From Gordonia asplenii (GTDB lineage Bacteria; Actinomycetota; Actinomycetes; Mycobacteriales; Mycobacteriaceae): a stretch of 64,000 nt of DNA. Shown in pieces: positions 26,172-35,173 of the stretch (position 1 is its first letter; the number at the start of each line of letters is the position of its first letter). The stretch lies in assembly GCF_012933505.1 (NCBI RefSeq), contig NZ_JABBNB010000029.1:1-64000 (forward strand). The letters are read 5' to 3'. The notes beneath the pieces were generated by a model. It made no database searches. It had not been told where the DNA came from and worked only from the letters and a program-made list of their open reading frames with translations. Position numbers and translations under genes: made by a program.

Positions 26172-27050
26172 TCAGCAGCGGGTGGGAAGCGCCGCACGAA
26201 TACCGTTGGCGATCCCCGTCGCGTACGCCCGCAGCGATGCCGCGTCGACGGCGATCGACCCGCCGGTCGCCCCCGGGCTGAATTCGTTGTAGACCCAGGG
26301 CGTGTGGGTCGCGATCAGCGCGATGATCGGAATGTTGCCGGTCCACAACGGGGCACGACCGCTGAAGTCGTTGTCCGTCACCGCAACTCGATGACCTTCC
26401 GCGCGCGAGCGAGCGGCGGCGATGGCCGCTCCGTACCGCTGACTCGCCCGGGCGGTCGCCGCGTCGTCGAATGTGACGCGCAGATGCTTGCCGTCGGCAC
26501 CGGTGCCCTCCCGGTACAGTCCGACCCGCTGGACGAAGACCTCATGGACTCCGGGGCTGGTGTGGATGCTCACCCCGATGGCCGCGTGCGCGTCCTCGGC
26601 ACGGTCCACGCGCTGGCGATAGGTCACGCTTTCGGCGGTCGAACGTTTGAGCAGCACGACCGGATAACCGCTGCCGCGCAGCATCGCCGCGACCTGACTC
26701 GCCACGCTGAACGCATCGGCGTCCTCGGCACCGTTGGGGTAATCGATCTGCGCCGCACCGGTTTTCGGGTCGAACGAGTCGATCCGCACGGGATTGTGGC
26801 CCGGATCGAGCGCGACGACGGGCATGGCACACGCGACTTTCGACGTCGGCGCGGCCAGCGGCGTCGTCGAGGACTGGCTCAGCGACGACGAGGACCGGCT
26901 CGGCGTCGACGAGAAGGCACCGCCGCCGCTGGAGGCTGCGGCGCACCCACTCAGGACGACGGCGATCGACAGCGCCATCGTGCCGACGGCCGACCCCGCT
27001 AGCGCGCGCAGGTGCCGCTGGGAAGAGACTTGAGGTTCGTGTTCAGCCAT
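26172..27050 (-). CDS. N-acetylmuramoyl-L-alanine amidase lipoprotein (Amidase_3)
   Basis: 292 residues. Signal and lipobox VVLSGC (Cys36) are followed by a Ser-rich linker to ~65. The catalytic domain begins with VVALDPGHN (zinc ligand His85). A Glu follows in NGAEDADAFSV, and GVSIHTSPG carries the third zinc-binding His. It resembles M. tuberculosis Ami1 (Rv3717) but is lipid-anchored. It should cleave the lactyl-peptide bond of peptidoglycan. It is the last gene of the kinase-lipoprotein-hydrolase-amidase operon, overlapping the hydrolase by 52 bp; no internal start gives a complete signal peptide, so the overlap is accepted. Confidence 0.87.
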   Translation of the reverse strand: MAEHEPQVSSQRHLRALAGSAVGTMALSIAVVLSGCAAASSGGGAFSSTPSRSSSSLSQSSTTPLAAPTSKVACAMPVVALDPGHNPVRIDSFDPKTGAAQIDYPNGAEDADAFSVASQVAAMLRGSGYPVVLLKRSTAESVTYRQRVDRAEDAHAAIGVSIHTSPGVHEVFVQRVGLYREGTGADGKHLRVTFDDAATARASQRYGAAIAAARSRAEGHRVAVTDNDFSGRAPLWTGNIPIIALIATHTPWVYNEFSPGATGGSIAVDAASLRAYATGIANGIRAALPTRC

Positions 27051-27895
27051 TTCGCCACCTGAGTCAGAGTGCTTTCACCGCTGCCCAACGACGTCCCGGG
27101 GCCCGAGGTCGTCATGGCTATCGCGGTCTGTCGTCCGTCTTTGCCTGTGATCACCGCGAGTTGGCGGACCACGTAGCCGGAACTGACGCCGGGTCCCCAC
27201 CCACCCTTGACGGCGGTCGCCTTCGGTGTCGACATCGCATAGGCACCCCACTGTTGATTCCCCGCGACGGTAGCCATGAATCCGAGGACGCGGCTCGAAT
27301 CAGGCAGACACGGGAGCTGCGCGGCGAAGGTCGCGGCGTCGTGCACCGACCACTGCGTCTGACCGAAGACGGTGAAGCCCGACCGCAGTTGCGTCGTCGG
27401 CACGTCGAGGGTCACCCCACCTTCGGCCAGCACCTTCTCGACCGCGGCCGACGCCTGCTGCGCGGTGCCCAGCGATGCCCAGAGCGACTCGGCCGACGCA
27501 TTGTCGGACTGTTGGATCGCCGCGGTGGTCGCGGTGAGCGGACCGTTGTTGTGGCGCTCGGCGGCGATCGCCAGCGGTACCTTGATCGTCGACCACGCGA
27601 CCTCGGTCAGCGGAGTGCCCAGATCGATCCGCGCCGACGGATTGCCGACCGCCGCGATCGACACCGATACCGGCTGAGAAACCTTGAGCTTCTTCCAGCC
27701 CTGCTTCAGAGCTGCGGCGTCGGGCGCGGGCCGACTCACCGTCGGGCTGACCGCCGACGTGGTCGACGTGGACGTCGGCGTCGAGGAGGTCACCGTGACG
27801 GTCACCGTCGTTCCGCCACTCGACTGCCCGCAGGCACTCAACGCAACCGCTCCACACGCCAGGATGGCGACCATTGCTGACAGTCGTTTCGACAC
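26999..27895 (-). CDS. Class A beta-lactamase-like serine hydrolase lipoprotein
   Basis: 298 residues from GTG 27895, which follows CGGGGGAAGTCA; a TTG at 27913 would add six. Lipobox ALSAC (Cys22), then a Thr/Ser linker. The penicilloyl-transferase signature is complete: STIK (Ser102, Lys105), SDN (130-132) and KGG (230). I cannot place a class A Glu166, so penicillin-interacting or peptidase activity is as likely as beta-lactamase. It sits on the outer face of the membrane. It follows the sensor lipoprotein by 14 bp and overlaps the amidase. Confidence 0.85.
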   Translation of the reverse strand: MSKRLSAMVAILACGAVALSACGQSSGGTTVTVTVTSSTPTSTSTTSAVSPTVSRPAPDAAALKQGWKKLKVSQPVSVSIAAVGNPSARIDLGTPLTEVAWSTIKVPLAIAAERHNNGPLTATTAAIQQSDNASAESLWASLGTAQQASAAVEKVLAEGGVTLDVPTTQLRSGFTVFGQTQWSVHDAATFAAQLPCLPDSSRVLGFMATVAGNQQWGAYAMSTPKATAVKGGWGPGVSSGYVVRQLAVITGKDGRQTAIAMTTSGPGTSLGSGESTLTQVAKWLNTNLKSLPSGTCAR

Positions 27896-27909
27896 TGACT
27901 TCCCCCGGC

Positions 27910-28380
27910 TCAATAGATGACCACCACGGCATTGTTACCACCGGTGCACACGACCGCGCTGCCCTGCGGCGAACACGACATCAGGTAGGACTGACCGGTT
28001 ACCGGCGAGACGACGCTGACCTGCCGGGACTGCCCCTTCGCCCCGGAATTCAGGTATGCGGTGCGCACCGCGGTCGCGAACGGGCAGCTGGTACTGCTGG
28101 AGCCGACGCCGACCGTCGAATCACATTGCGACGAGGCCGGTGCCCCTCCGCCCGGAGCGGGCCCCGGCGGGGCCGCGGGCGCGGTCTGCACCGGGCCCGG
28201 CACCGTCACGGTGGTCGCGGTCGTCACGGCCGGAGGCGAAGCGGCTGTCGTCGACGACGGCGCGGCGGCCTCGGTCTTGGTGACCGTGACCGGCGTCTTG
28301 TCGCCCGTGAGCCCGCAGGCACTCAAGAACGCGACGCAACACAGCGTCGCCGCGGCGGCGACTATCCGATGCCTGCTCAT
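27910..28380 (-). CDS. Lipoprotein carrying the kinase-type extracellular domain
   Basis: 156 residues. Lipobox FLSAC (Cys22), a Pro/Ala/Thr linker to ~85, then a 70-residue domain with four Cys: CDSTVGVG, TSCPFATAVR, SYLMSC, and VVCTGGNNAVVVIY at the very C-terminus. The same domain ends the Ser/Thr kinase encoded 33 bp upstream, at about 70% identity by eye. Conserved Cys spacing suggests two disulfides outside the cell. Family not recognised. ATG 28380 follows GAGAGGCTGAC. It could compete with the kinase for the same ligand or form a co-receptor. Confidence 0.8.
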   Translation of the reverse strand: MSRHRIVAAAATLCCVAFLSACGLTGDKTPVTVTKTEAAAPSSTTAASPPAVTTATTVTVPGPVQTAPAAPPGPAPGGGAPASSQCDSTVGVGSSSTSCPFATAVRTAYLNSGAKGQSRQVSVVSPVTGQSYLMSCSPQGSAVVCTGGNNAVVVIY

Positions 28381-28413
28381 GTCAGCCTCTCGTTTGATTC
28401 CTTGTTTGATTCC

Positions 28414-30054
28414 TCAGTAGATGACCACGACGGCATTGTTGCCGCCGGTGCACACGACGACGCCGCCCTGCGGATTGCACGCCATGACATAGGACATGCC
28501 GGTGACCGGTGAGTAGGCGGTGACCTGACGCGCCTCGCCCTTCACCCCGGAGCTCAGGTACGCGCTGCGTACCGCGGCGGCGAACGGGCAGCTGGTCGGG
28601 GTATCGGTACCGATACCGACCGTCGAATCACACGGAGTCGACGCCGGGGCGGGGACCGCCGGAGTCGTCGTCGACGTCGCGGTGGTGGTCTGCGGAGCGA
28701 CCGTCTGCGTGACCGTCGTCGGCCCGTTCGCGGTGTTCGCGCTCTTCGACGACAGTGCGAAGTAGATCACGCCACCGAGGACGATGAGCAGAATCACGGC
28801 CACGACCGCGAGGATCGGGACCATCGATCGTCGCTGCGGCTGCTGGGGATATCCCGGCGGCTGCCCGTACACGTGCGGTCCGACTGGCTGCGGCTGCGAG
28901 ACGTAACCGGGCTGCGGCTGCGAAATGTAACCGGGTTGGGGTTGCGAAATGTAGCCGGGCTGCGGTTGCGAAGTGAACCCCGGCTGCGGGGGCGGTGCGT
29001 AGCCCGAGCCGAGCGGAACCGGTCCGGACGGACGCATCATCGTCGGCGAGTACGCGGCCGGGACGCCGAACTGCGTGCGGTCGTAGGCCCCGGGCTCGGC
29101 TCCGGCACCCATGATCTCGGTGGCGCCCTCGGCGCCCGGGCCGGCCGATGCCGGCTCGGCGACGGCCGACTCGTCGTCGCCTTTGCGCAGTGAGATCGTC
29201 TTGACCGCTGCGGTGGCCCCCTCGCCGGGCATCCCGAGCGCCGCGCGCGCATCGGCGGCGAAGTCCGCGGCCGAGGCGTAGCGCTGCGTCGGATCTTTCG
29301 CCAACCCGCGCGCGATGACCGGTTCAAGAGCTTCGGGAAGATCTGCGTTGAGTGAGCGCAGCGTCGGCGTCGGGTCCAGCACCGCCGCTTTGATCGCTTT
29401 GGACACGGTTCCCGCCGGATGCGGCACCTGCCCGGTCAAGCACTCGAACAGCACCGCGGTCAGGGCGTAGATGTCACTGGCCGGGGAGGCGGCTTCGTTG
29501 TCGAACTGCTCGGGCGCCATGTAGGCGAACGAACCGATCGTCGAGCCGGTCTGAGTGAGGTGCGTCGACGAATCCGCTTGGGCGATACCGAAATCCACGA
29601 GGTAGGCGAAGTCGTGGTCGGTGACCAGAATGTTCTCCGGCTTGACGTCGCGATGCACCAGCCCGCCGGCGTGCGCGGCGTCGAGCGCCTCGGCGATCTG
29701 CCCGACGATCCCGACCGCCCGCTTCGGGGACAGCGCACCGCAGCCGGACAACACCTTGCGCAGATCCTTGCCGGAGACCAGGCGCATGTCCAGGTAGAGG
29801 ACGCCGTCGAGATCGCCGAAGTCGTGGATCGGGATGATGTGCGGTTCGCCGAGGCGCGCGACGGCTCGCGATTCGCGCCGGAACCGCTCCTGATACACCT
29901 GATCGTCGGCGAGCTGCGGGTTGAGCAACTTCAACGCCACTTCGCGGTCCTTGACGGTGTCATAGGCGCGATAGACCTCTCCCATTCCGCCCCGACCCAA
30001 CAGCTGGTCGAGACGGTAGGGGCCGAACTGTGTGCCAACACGGCTTGCGGACAT
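28414..30054 (-). CDS. Transmembrane Ser/Thr protein kinase (PknB-like architecture)
   Basis: 546 residues. Kinase domain ~10-275: Gly loop LGRGGMGEVYRA, Lys42, catalytic HRDVKPEN (Asp136), DFG at 154-156, APEQ. The juxtamembrane linker contains four 8-residue repeats of the type QPQPGYIS (encoded by 28888-28983). A membrane helix follows at ~410-432 (PILAVVAVILLIVLGGVIYF). The last ~73 residues are an extracellular four-Cys domain ending CTGGNNAVVVIY, duplicated in the next gene. No PASTA repeats. All catalytic residues are intact. It heads an operon with three lipoproteins, two of them cell-wall enzymes, suggesting envelope sensing. Confidence 0.92.
   Translation of the reverse strand: MSASRVGTQFGPYRLDQLLGRGGMGEVYRAYDTVKDREVALKLLNPQLADDQVYQERFRRESRAVARLGEPHIIPIHDFGDLDGVLYLDMRLVSGKDLRKVLSGCGALSPKRAVGIVGQIAEALDAAHAGGLVHRDVKPENILVTDHDFAYLVDFGIAQADSSTHLTQTGSTIGSFAYMAPEQFDNEAASPASDIYALTAVLFECLTGQVPHPAGTVSKAIKAAVLDPTPTLRSLNADLPEALEPVIARGLAKDPTQRYASAADFAADARAALGMPGEGATAAVKTISLRKGDDESAVAEPASAGPGAEGATEIMGAGAEPGAYDRTQFGVPAAYSPTMMRPSGPVPLGSGYAPPPQPGFTSQPQPGYISQPQPGYISQPQPGYVSQPQPVGPHVYGQPPGYPQQPQRRSMVPILAVVAVILLIVLGGVIYFALSSKSANTANGPTTVTQTVAPQTTTATSTTTPAVPAPASTPCDSTVGIGTDTPTSCPFAAAVRSAYLSSGVKGEARQVTAYSPVTGMSYVMACNPQGGVVVCTGGNNAVVVIY
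28888..28983 (-). repeat. Four tandem 24-bp units in the kinase linker
   Basis: Four in-frame 24-bp repeats encode QPQPGFTS, QPQPGYIS (twice) and QPQPGYVS. They have drifted at third positions but stay in register. Copy number is likely variable between strains. Confidence 0.8.
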
Positions 30055-30193
30055 GAATGGAGTCTAGGCGTATGATTCGGCGTCGTCGCGACGTCGACTG
30101 AACGATGGACACGAGTGGACATGCCAGGTGTTCCGCACGCCGCATTACCGATATTCACGACATGGCCCGTCGCGCGGTGATGAAATTCTCTCT

Positions 30194-31217
30194 ATGGCCG
30201 CAACCCGCGGGATGACCCGAAGCGTTTGGGGCAGTTCGTATGTCGAATGGTTCCTGATCGTCACCATTGCCACGATTCTGATCACCCGCGCCTATCTGGA
30301 GCTCACCGGGTATCCACAGATCGGTGGCCACACGCTGCACATCGCGCACGCGGTCTGGGGAGCGTGCCTGCTCATGATCGCGCTCGTCATGGGTTGGCTG
30401 TTTCTGGGCCCGACGATTCGCGTGACGTCGGTCGCCGTCGGCGGGATCGGCTTCGGCCTGTTCCTCGACGAGATCGGCAAGTTCATCACCGTCGACAACG
30501 ACTACTTCTTCGGGCCGTCGGCGGAGGTGATGTACGTCAGCGTGGTCGTCGTGCTGATCACGACTCGGGCGATCCGCGACTTCCGGCCGATCGGCGTCGA
30601 CGAGGCGCTGGCCAACGCGGCAGCGATCGCCGCGGTCGGAGTCAGCGGCGGTCTCCGAGTTGCGCCGCGCCCAGGGCATCGAATTGGCCGACCGCGCCGA
30701 GCAACTCGGCGCCGACGTCGCCGTCGTCGAGCCGATTCGGGCATTGCTCGCGCAGAGTGCGGACCGTCGGGATCGATTGACCGAAGCGCGGGCCCGACTG
30801 TTCTCGATGATTCCCGGATTCGTGCTGAGTCGACGCTGGGTCCCGGTGGTGACCGTGACCCTACTGTGCACCTCGGGACTGGCCACCGCGATCGGGCTGG
30901 CTCAGCTGCTGACGGGCGGCATCGACGTCCAAACCGACAGGGCCACAGTGCTTCTCGATCCACTCGGCGCCGCCGACGCGATTCGGCTGATCGGCGCGTC
31001 GATCACCTTCACGCTCGTCGTCGTCGGGCTGGCGGGGCGTCGTCGACGCGGCGCGGTCTGGACGATGGAGATGATTCGCATCGGCGCCCTGGTGGTCACC
31101 GCACTCAACGCGCTGGTCGACTTCGCCGCCGAGGGCTTCGGCGCGCTGGTGAGCGTCGCCATCGGACTGGCCGCAGTCGCCGTGCTGACCCACCAGATCA
31201 ACCTTCGGACTACGTGA
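30194..31217 (+). pseudogene. Membrane protein gene split by a +1 frameshift
   Basis: Frame one (from ATG 30194 or 30212) encodes four membrane segments (WFLIVTIATILITRAYLEL to MYVSVVVVLITT), then IRDFRPIGVDEALANAAA, and then degenerates into an Arg-rich tail after about 30650. The downstream frame picks up exactly there with SELRRAQGIELADRAEQLGA and continues through three more membrane segments to 31217. One extra G in GGCGGTCTCC (30643-30652) would explain the break. It is either a true frameshift or an assembly error. I do not recognise the family. No strong ribosome site is visible. Confidence 0.7.
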
Positions 31218-31250
31218 GGGCAGCCAAATCCGAGGGTGCGGGCATCCGTC

Positions 31251-31515
31251 CGCGCTGGTTGAGCGAGCGCAGCGAGTCGAAACCATGGTGACGCAACCGA
31301 TTTCGCACGACCGCTCATCTCGCGTTCCGACCGTGGTGATCATCCCAGCTGTGCACCCACCGGGTGCATCCGACGATTGCGCTGATGCTGCAGTCCTGGT
31401 CACCCACGACCCGGCGAAATCCGTTGTCTCACCATGGTTTCGACTCGCTCGTCGCTAGCGCTCCTCGCGGCTCAACCAGCGAAATGGGTCCACCGTCGGT
31501 GAATCCAGGCTCAAC
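31251..31515. repeat. Inverted copies of a second intergenic repeat family
   Basis: GGTTGAGCGAGCGCAGCGAG then TCGAAACCATGGTGA (31258-31292) faces an inverted partner, TCACCATGGTTTCGACTCGC onward (31431-31475). A further short copy, GGCTCAACCAGCGGAGG, lies near 31508. The pair encloses ~150 bp without a gene. The same family (GGTTTCGACACGGG, GGCTCAACC) recurs at 58789-58905. It explains most of the 31218-31541 gap. Confidence 0.7.
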
Positions 31516-31541
31516 CAGCGGAGGTGCTGGCTGAGCGTGAG

Positions 31542-32243
31542 CTACTTCGCGCGCCATTGCGCCATGCCGAGGAACACCATGACTAGTTGCCGCTCGGTGC
31601 GCGCGACGATGTCCCGTTCGGCCGCGGCACCGCGATAGTCGCCGTCGAGCAGGTCGGCGACGGCCGTCATCATGATGGTCACGATCAATTCGGCTGCGGT
31701 CTCGAGGTCTTCCGGCGGCCACGTCACCAGGTCGGGAAGGCGCGACAGGTCGATGGCGAGTTCCTTCGCGAACAATCGCAGTTCCATGTCGATGGCGCGT
31801 CGGACCTCCAACACACCTCCGTGGCGCTCGCGGATCAGGAAACGGAACTGCGACTCGTTGTTGTGGACGTGCTCGAGCAGAATCCCCAGCGAATTCTTCG
31901 CCGTGGGCATCGCCTGCCGCGCGGCCAGGTCGCGTCGTCCGTCACGCAGCGCGCGGCGCAACACCCGCATCGAATCCTCGACCAGGGTGACGCCCAGATC
32001 CTCCATCGACGCGAAATGCCGGTAGAACGCCGTCGGAACGATGCCCGCGCCTCGCGCCACTTCACGCAGGCTCAGGCCCCCGAAGCTGCGCTCGTCGACC
32101 AGCGCCATCGTGGTGTCGAGCAGGGCCTGCCGGGTGCGCTCCTTCTTTTCGGCGCGGCTCTCCGACTCGCCGGCGCCACTGTCACCGGCCGGGCGTGCGC
32201 GGCGCGGTCCACGCGCGTTCTCCGATCGGCTCACAGTCGGCAA
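31542..32243 (-). CDS. TetR family regulator of the desaturase operon
   Basis: 233 residues. A disordered ~35-residue N-terminus is followed by the TetR HTH: RTRQALLDTTMALVDERSFG, then LSLREVARGAGIVPTAFYRH. The C-terminal ligand domain is helical. ATG 32243 is divergent from the reductase/desaturase operon at 32416, and the 172-bp gap holds an inverted repeat at 32369-32386. By analogy with TetR regulators of fatty acid desaturases it probably senses acyl-CoA; that is inference. Confidence 0.87.
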   Translation of the reverse strand: MPTVSRSENARGPRRARPAGDSGAGESESRAEKKERTRQALLDTTMALVDERSFGGLSLREVARGAGIVPTAFYRHFASMEDLGVTLVEDSMRVLRRALRDGRRDLAARQAMPTAKNSLGILLEHVHNNESQFRFLIRERHGGVLEVRRAIDMELRLFAKELAIDLSRLPDLVTWPPEDLETAAELIVTIMMTAVADLLDGDYRGAAAERDIVARTERQLVMVFLGMAQWRAK

Positions 32244-32298
32244 GTCTAGGCGCGCCGGAGAGCGCCCGACGTTGGCCCCTCCCTTTTCCAGCCACTCC

Positions 32299-32314
32299 GG
32301 TGAGGACCGTCACA
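32299..32314. promoter_or_regulatory. CRP/GlxR-type site in the TetR/desaturase promoter
   Basis: G-GTGA-GGACCG-TCACA matches 9 of 10 defined CRP positions. It lies 102 bp before the reductase start and 56 bp before the TetR start. Confidence 0.5.
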
Positions 32315-32368
32315 AGCGCCAGCGCTTGACGCACCGGGCGGTTCATATGTCACACTTCTCTGTGTACA

Positions 32369-32386
32369 GATGTTCACTGAAACATC
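32369..32386. promoter_or_regulatory. Inverted repeat, probable TetR operator
   Basis: GATGTT-CACTGA-AACATC has perfect 6-bp arms and ends 29 bp before the reductase ATG. Size and place fit a TetR-family repressor site blocking the desaturase operon. Confidence 0.5.
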
Positions 32387-32415
32387 CCAGCCAGCCCCAG
32401 GATGGATCCGAACCC

Positions 32416-33522
32416 ATGAGCCTCAAGCTTCCCACCGCGCAACGCCGCGGCTTCCTCGCCGGCATTCTCGAAGCCGCTCTCGCGCCGCACCCGGTGGACA
32501 CCTACCTCCAGCTGTTCGACCCGATGCTGACGTGGCGCGATCTGCGCGCCAAGGTGGTCGGCGTGCAGCGGCGCACCGATCGCACGGTGACCCTGACCCT
32601 GCAGCCCACGCGTCAGTGGAATGGTCACCTCGCCGGACAGTTCATCCAGCTCAGCACGGTTATCGACGGTGTGCGCCACAGCCGTTGCTTCTCCCCGGCG
32701 AACGCCGCCGACGGCGGCAACGGACACATCGAACTGACCGTCACCGCCCACCCGGACGGCTTCGTGTCGCGCCACCTGCGCGAGAACATCGTCGTCGGCG
32801 ACGTGCTCGGCCTCTCCCCCGCCGACGGGTCGTTCACGCTGCCCGAGAAGATCGGCGGACAGGTGGTGTTCGTCAGCGGTGGCAGCGGTATTACACCTGT
32901 ACTCTCAATGCTGCGAACATTGATCGCGACAGAGTACACAGGAAGCGTCACGTTCGTGCACTACGCCCGGACCCCCGACGACGTTCCCTACGCCGCGGAG
33001 CTGAGCGTCATCGACGCCGCATACCCGAACATCGACGTCTCCCTGCGTTACACCGACGTTCCCGGCGGTGAGTTCTTCTCCCCGGAGCATCTCGACGGCA
33101 TCGCGGGGCTCAGCGCCGACGCCGACGATCCCGCGCAGATCTTCCTCTGCGGTCCGGCACCGCTGATGGACGACGTCAAGACCTACTGCGCCGAGCGCGA
33201 CCTGACCGATCGCCTGCACTTCGAGGCGTTCACGATCTCCACCCCCACCGTCGACCCCAATGAGCCGGTCACCGGCGAACTGTCCTTCACCCGGTCGTCG
33301 ACGACGGCCGCCAACGACGGACGCACGATCCTCGAACAGGCCGAAGCCGCAGGCCTGTCCCCGGAGAGCGGCTGCCGAATGGGCATCTGCTTCTCCTGCA
33401 CGGCAATCAAGAAGTCCGGCTGCACCCGCAATGTGCTGACCGGCGAAACCGACACCGAAGCCGACAAACACATCCAGCTGTGCATCAGCCAGCCGGTCGG
33501 CGACGTAGAAATCGAGGTGTAA
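32416..33522 (+). CDS. Ferredoxin/flavodoxin reductase partner of the desaturase (Rv3230c-like)
   Basis: 368 residues with three domains. The FAD-binding barrel is ~40-140 (HSRCFSPANA). The NAD(P) domain begins with FVSGGSGITPVLSMLRTL near 155. The C-terminal plant-type [2Fe-2S] domain has Cys ligands in SGCRMGICFSC and IQLC. It supplies electrons from NADPH to the desaturase encoded 4 bp downstream, as shown for Rv3230c/DesA3 in M. tuberculosis. ATG 32416 is favoured; an in-frame ATG 32347 would run into the promoter and operator. Confidence 0.9.
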   Translation: MSLKLPTAQRRGFLAGILEAALAPHPVDTYLQLFDPMLTWRDLRAKVVGVQRRTDRTVTLTLQPTRQWNGHLAGQFIQLSTVIDGVRHSRCFSPANAADGGNGHIELTVTAHPDGFVSRHLRENIVVGDVLGLSPADGSFTLPEKIGGQVVFVSGGSGITPVLSMLRTLIATEYTGSVTFVHYARTPDDVPYAAELSVIDAAYPNIDVSLRYTDVPGGEFFSPEHLDGIAGLSADADDPAQIFLCGPAPLMDDVKTYCAERDLTDRLHFEAFTISTPTVDPNEPVTGELSFTRSSTTAANDGRTILEQAEAAGLSPESGCRMGICFSCTAIKKSGCTRNVLTGETDTEADKHIQLCISQPVGDVEIEV

Positions 33523-33526
33523 GACC

Positions 33527-34729
33527 ATGGCAATCCAGATCAGCGACTTCTATCGCACCGCAGCGAGGCAGACCCGCACCCCCAGGCAGGCGAAGGCCAA
33601 GAGCAACGAGACCATCACCATCGACCTCAGCTACGAGCAGGTGGAGCAACTCGGCGCCGACCTCGACGCACTCAAGGCTCGGATCACGGCCGACCTCGGC
33701 GACTCCGACCGCGAGTACATCTACTCGATCATCAAGGCGCAGCGCGGATTTGAGATCGCCGGTCGGGCCCTGATGTACCTCGGCTTCTTCCCGCCCGCGT
33801 GGCTCGCCGCGGTCGGCGCGCTGAGCGTGTCGAAGATCCTCGACAACATGGAGATCGGCCACAACGTCATGCACGGTCAGTACGACTGGATGCGTGAGGA
33901 CAACTACAACTCCCGCGAATTCGAATGGGACACCGTGTGCCCCGCCGATCAGTGGAAGCACAGCCACAACTACATGCATCACACGTTCACCAACGTGCTC
34001 GGCGAGGACCGCGACATCGGCTACGGCATCCTGCGGATGGACCGCGACCAGAAATGGAATCCCTACTACCTGGGCAACCTCTTCTACGCCACCGCGCTGA
34101 TGGTCTTCTTCGAGTGGGGCGTGATGTTGCACGACCTCGAGGTCGAACGCATCGTCGCGGGTGAACGCAAGTGGTCGGACGTCAAGGGCCTCGTCAAAGG
34201 CATGTGGCGCAAGGCCAGCAAGCAGGTCCTCAAGGACTATGTGGTGTTCCCGCTGCTGACCGGTCCGATGTTCATCACCACGTTCCTCGGAAACGTCGCT
34301 GCCAACCTGATCCGCAACCTGTGGACCTACTCGATCATCTTCTGCGGTCACTTCCCCAGCGGCGCACAGACTTTCACCGCCGAGGAGTGCGCCGACGAGA
34401 CCAAGGGCCAGTGGTACCTGCGCCAAATGCTCGGCTCGGCGAACATCGAGGGCGGCGAACTGTTCCACATCATGAGCGGCAACCTGTCGCATCAGATCGA
34501 GCACCACCTCTTCCCCGACATCCCCGCCAACCGCTACCCGGAGATGTCGGTCGAGGTGCGCGAGATCTGCGAGCGCTACGGCCTGCCCTACAACACCGGC
34601 CGCCTGCGCGACCAGCTCGGCTCGACGTGGAAGAAGATCGCCAAGCTGTCGCTGCCGAACTCGTGGACGCGCGACGACAACAACATCGTCGTCAACATCG
34701 CGCGCACGCCGGCCGCACTGGCAAGCTGA
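33527..34729 (+). CDS. desA3: Membrane acyl-CoA delta-9 desaturase (DesA3-like)
   Basis: 400 residues. Three histidine boxes bind the di-iron centre: HNVMH near 111, HNYMHH near 146 and HQIEHH near 322. Hydrophobic hairpins lie between them. The N-terminus (FYRTAARQTRTPRQAKAKSN) is soluble. The M. tuberculosis homologue DesA3 makes oleoyl-CoA from stearoyl-CoA with Rv3230c; the immediate upstream reductase reproduces that pair. ATG 33527 follows GTGTAAGACC only 4 bp after the reductase stop. A strong hairpin follows at 34752-34780. Confidence 0.93.
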   Translation: MAIQISDFYRTAARQTRTPRQAKAKSNETITIDLSYEQVEQLGADLDALKARITADLGDSDREYIYSIIKAQRGFEIAGRALMYLGFFPPAWLAAVGALSVSKILDNMEIGHNVMHGQYDWMREDNYNSREFEWDTVCPADQWKHSHNYMHHTFTNVLGEDRDIGYGILRMDRDQKWNPYYLGNLFYATALMVFFEWGVMLHDLEVERIVAGERKWSDVKGLVKGMWRKASKQVLKDYVVFPLLTGPMFITTFLGNVAANLIRNLWTYSIIFCGHFPSGAQTFTAEECADETKGQWYLRQMLGSANIEGGELFHIMSGNLSHQIEHHLFPDIPANRYPEMSVEVREICERYGLPYNTGRLRDQLGSTWKKIAKLSLPNSWTRDDNNIVVNIARTPAALAS

Positions 34730-34751
34730 ACTGTTCTCACCGCACACGACC

Positions 34752-34780
34752 TACCCGCCGGAGCCGTGCTCCGGCGGGTA
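34752..34780. terminator. Hairpin terminator after the desaturase operon
   Basis: TACCCGCCGGAGC-cgt-GCTCCGGCGGGTA is a perfect 13-bp stem with a 3-nt loop, 22 bp after the desaturase stop. It lacks a T-tract, which is common in actinobacteria. Confidence 0.75.
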
Positions 34781-34834
34781 TCGTCGTCGCTGAACGCCAT
34801 CGGACGCTGAACTGTGAAGGGGCCAGGCACGGTC

Positions 34835-35173
34835 ATGGGCGAAGAATTCGAACGCAAGCTCGAGCGCAACAAGGACATCGCCCAGGAACTGGTCGAGACC
34901 ACCGCGCACCGGGTGGGCCGGATCACCAACATCATCACCGGGGCCGTCGCCGACGTCGCACGGGAGGTCGGTGATCTGGTCACCGACGGTTTCGAGATGC
35001 GCGACGCCGCGCGCCGCGCGAAGGCCGACCAACGAGAGAGCCTGTCCGGCGTCGACGACGATCAGGACGAGATTTCCGAGGCCGGAGTCGACCGGCAGTC
35101 GCTGCCGTCGGCGTCGAACGACCACCAGGATGACATCATCGACGCCGAGATCGAGAGCGACGACCAGCGGTGA
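34835..35173 (+). CDS. Small charged hypothetical protein
   Basis: 112 residues from ATG 34835; GTG 34814 is an in-frame alternative. It has no signal peptide. It is helical and highly charged (EEFERKLERNKDIAQELVET) with one amphipathic stretch (VGRITNIITGAVADVAREVG), then an acidic disordered tail. The pattern resembles small apolipoprotein-like or stress-associated actinobacterial proteins, but I recognise no family. It overlaps the next gene by 4 bp (GTGA at 35170), so the two are co-translated. Confidence 0.65.
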   Translation: MGEEFERKLERNKDIAQELVETTAHRVGRITNIITGAVADVAREVGDLVTDGFEMRDAARRAKADQRESLSGVDDDQDEISEAGVDRQSLPSASNDHQDDIIDAEIESDDQR

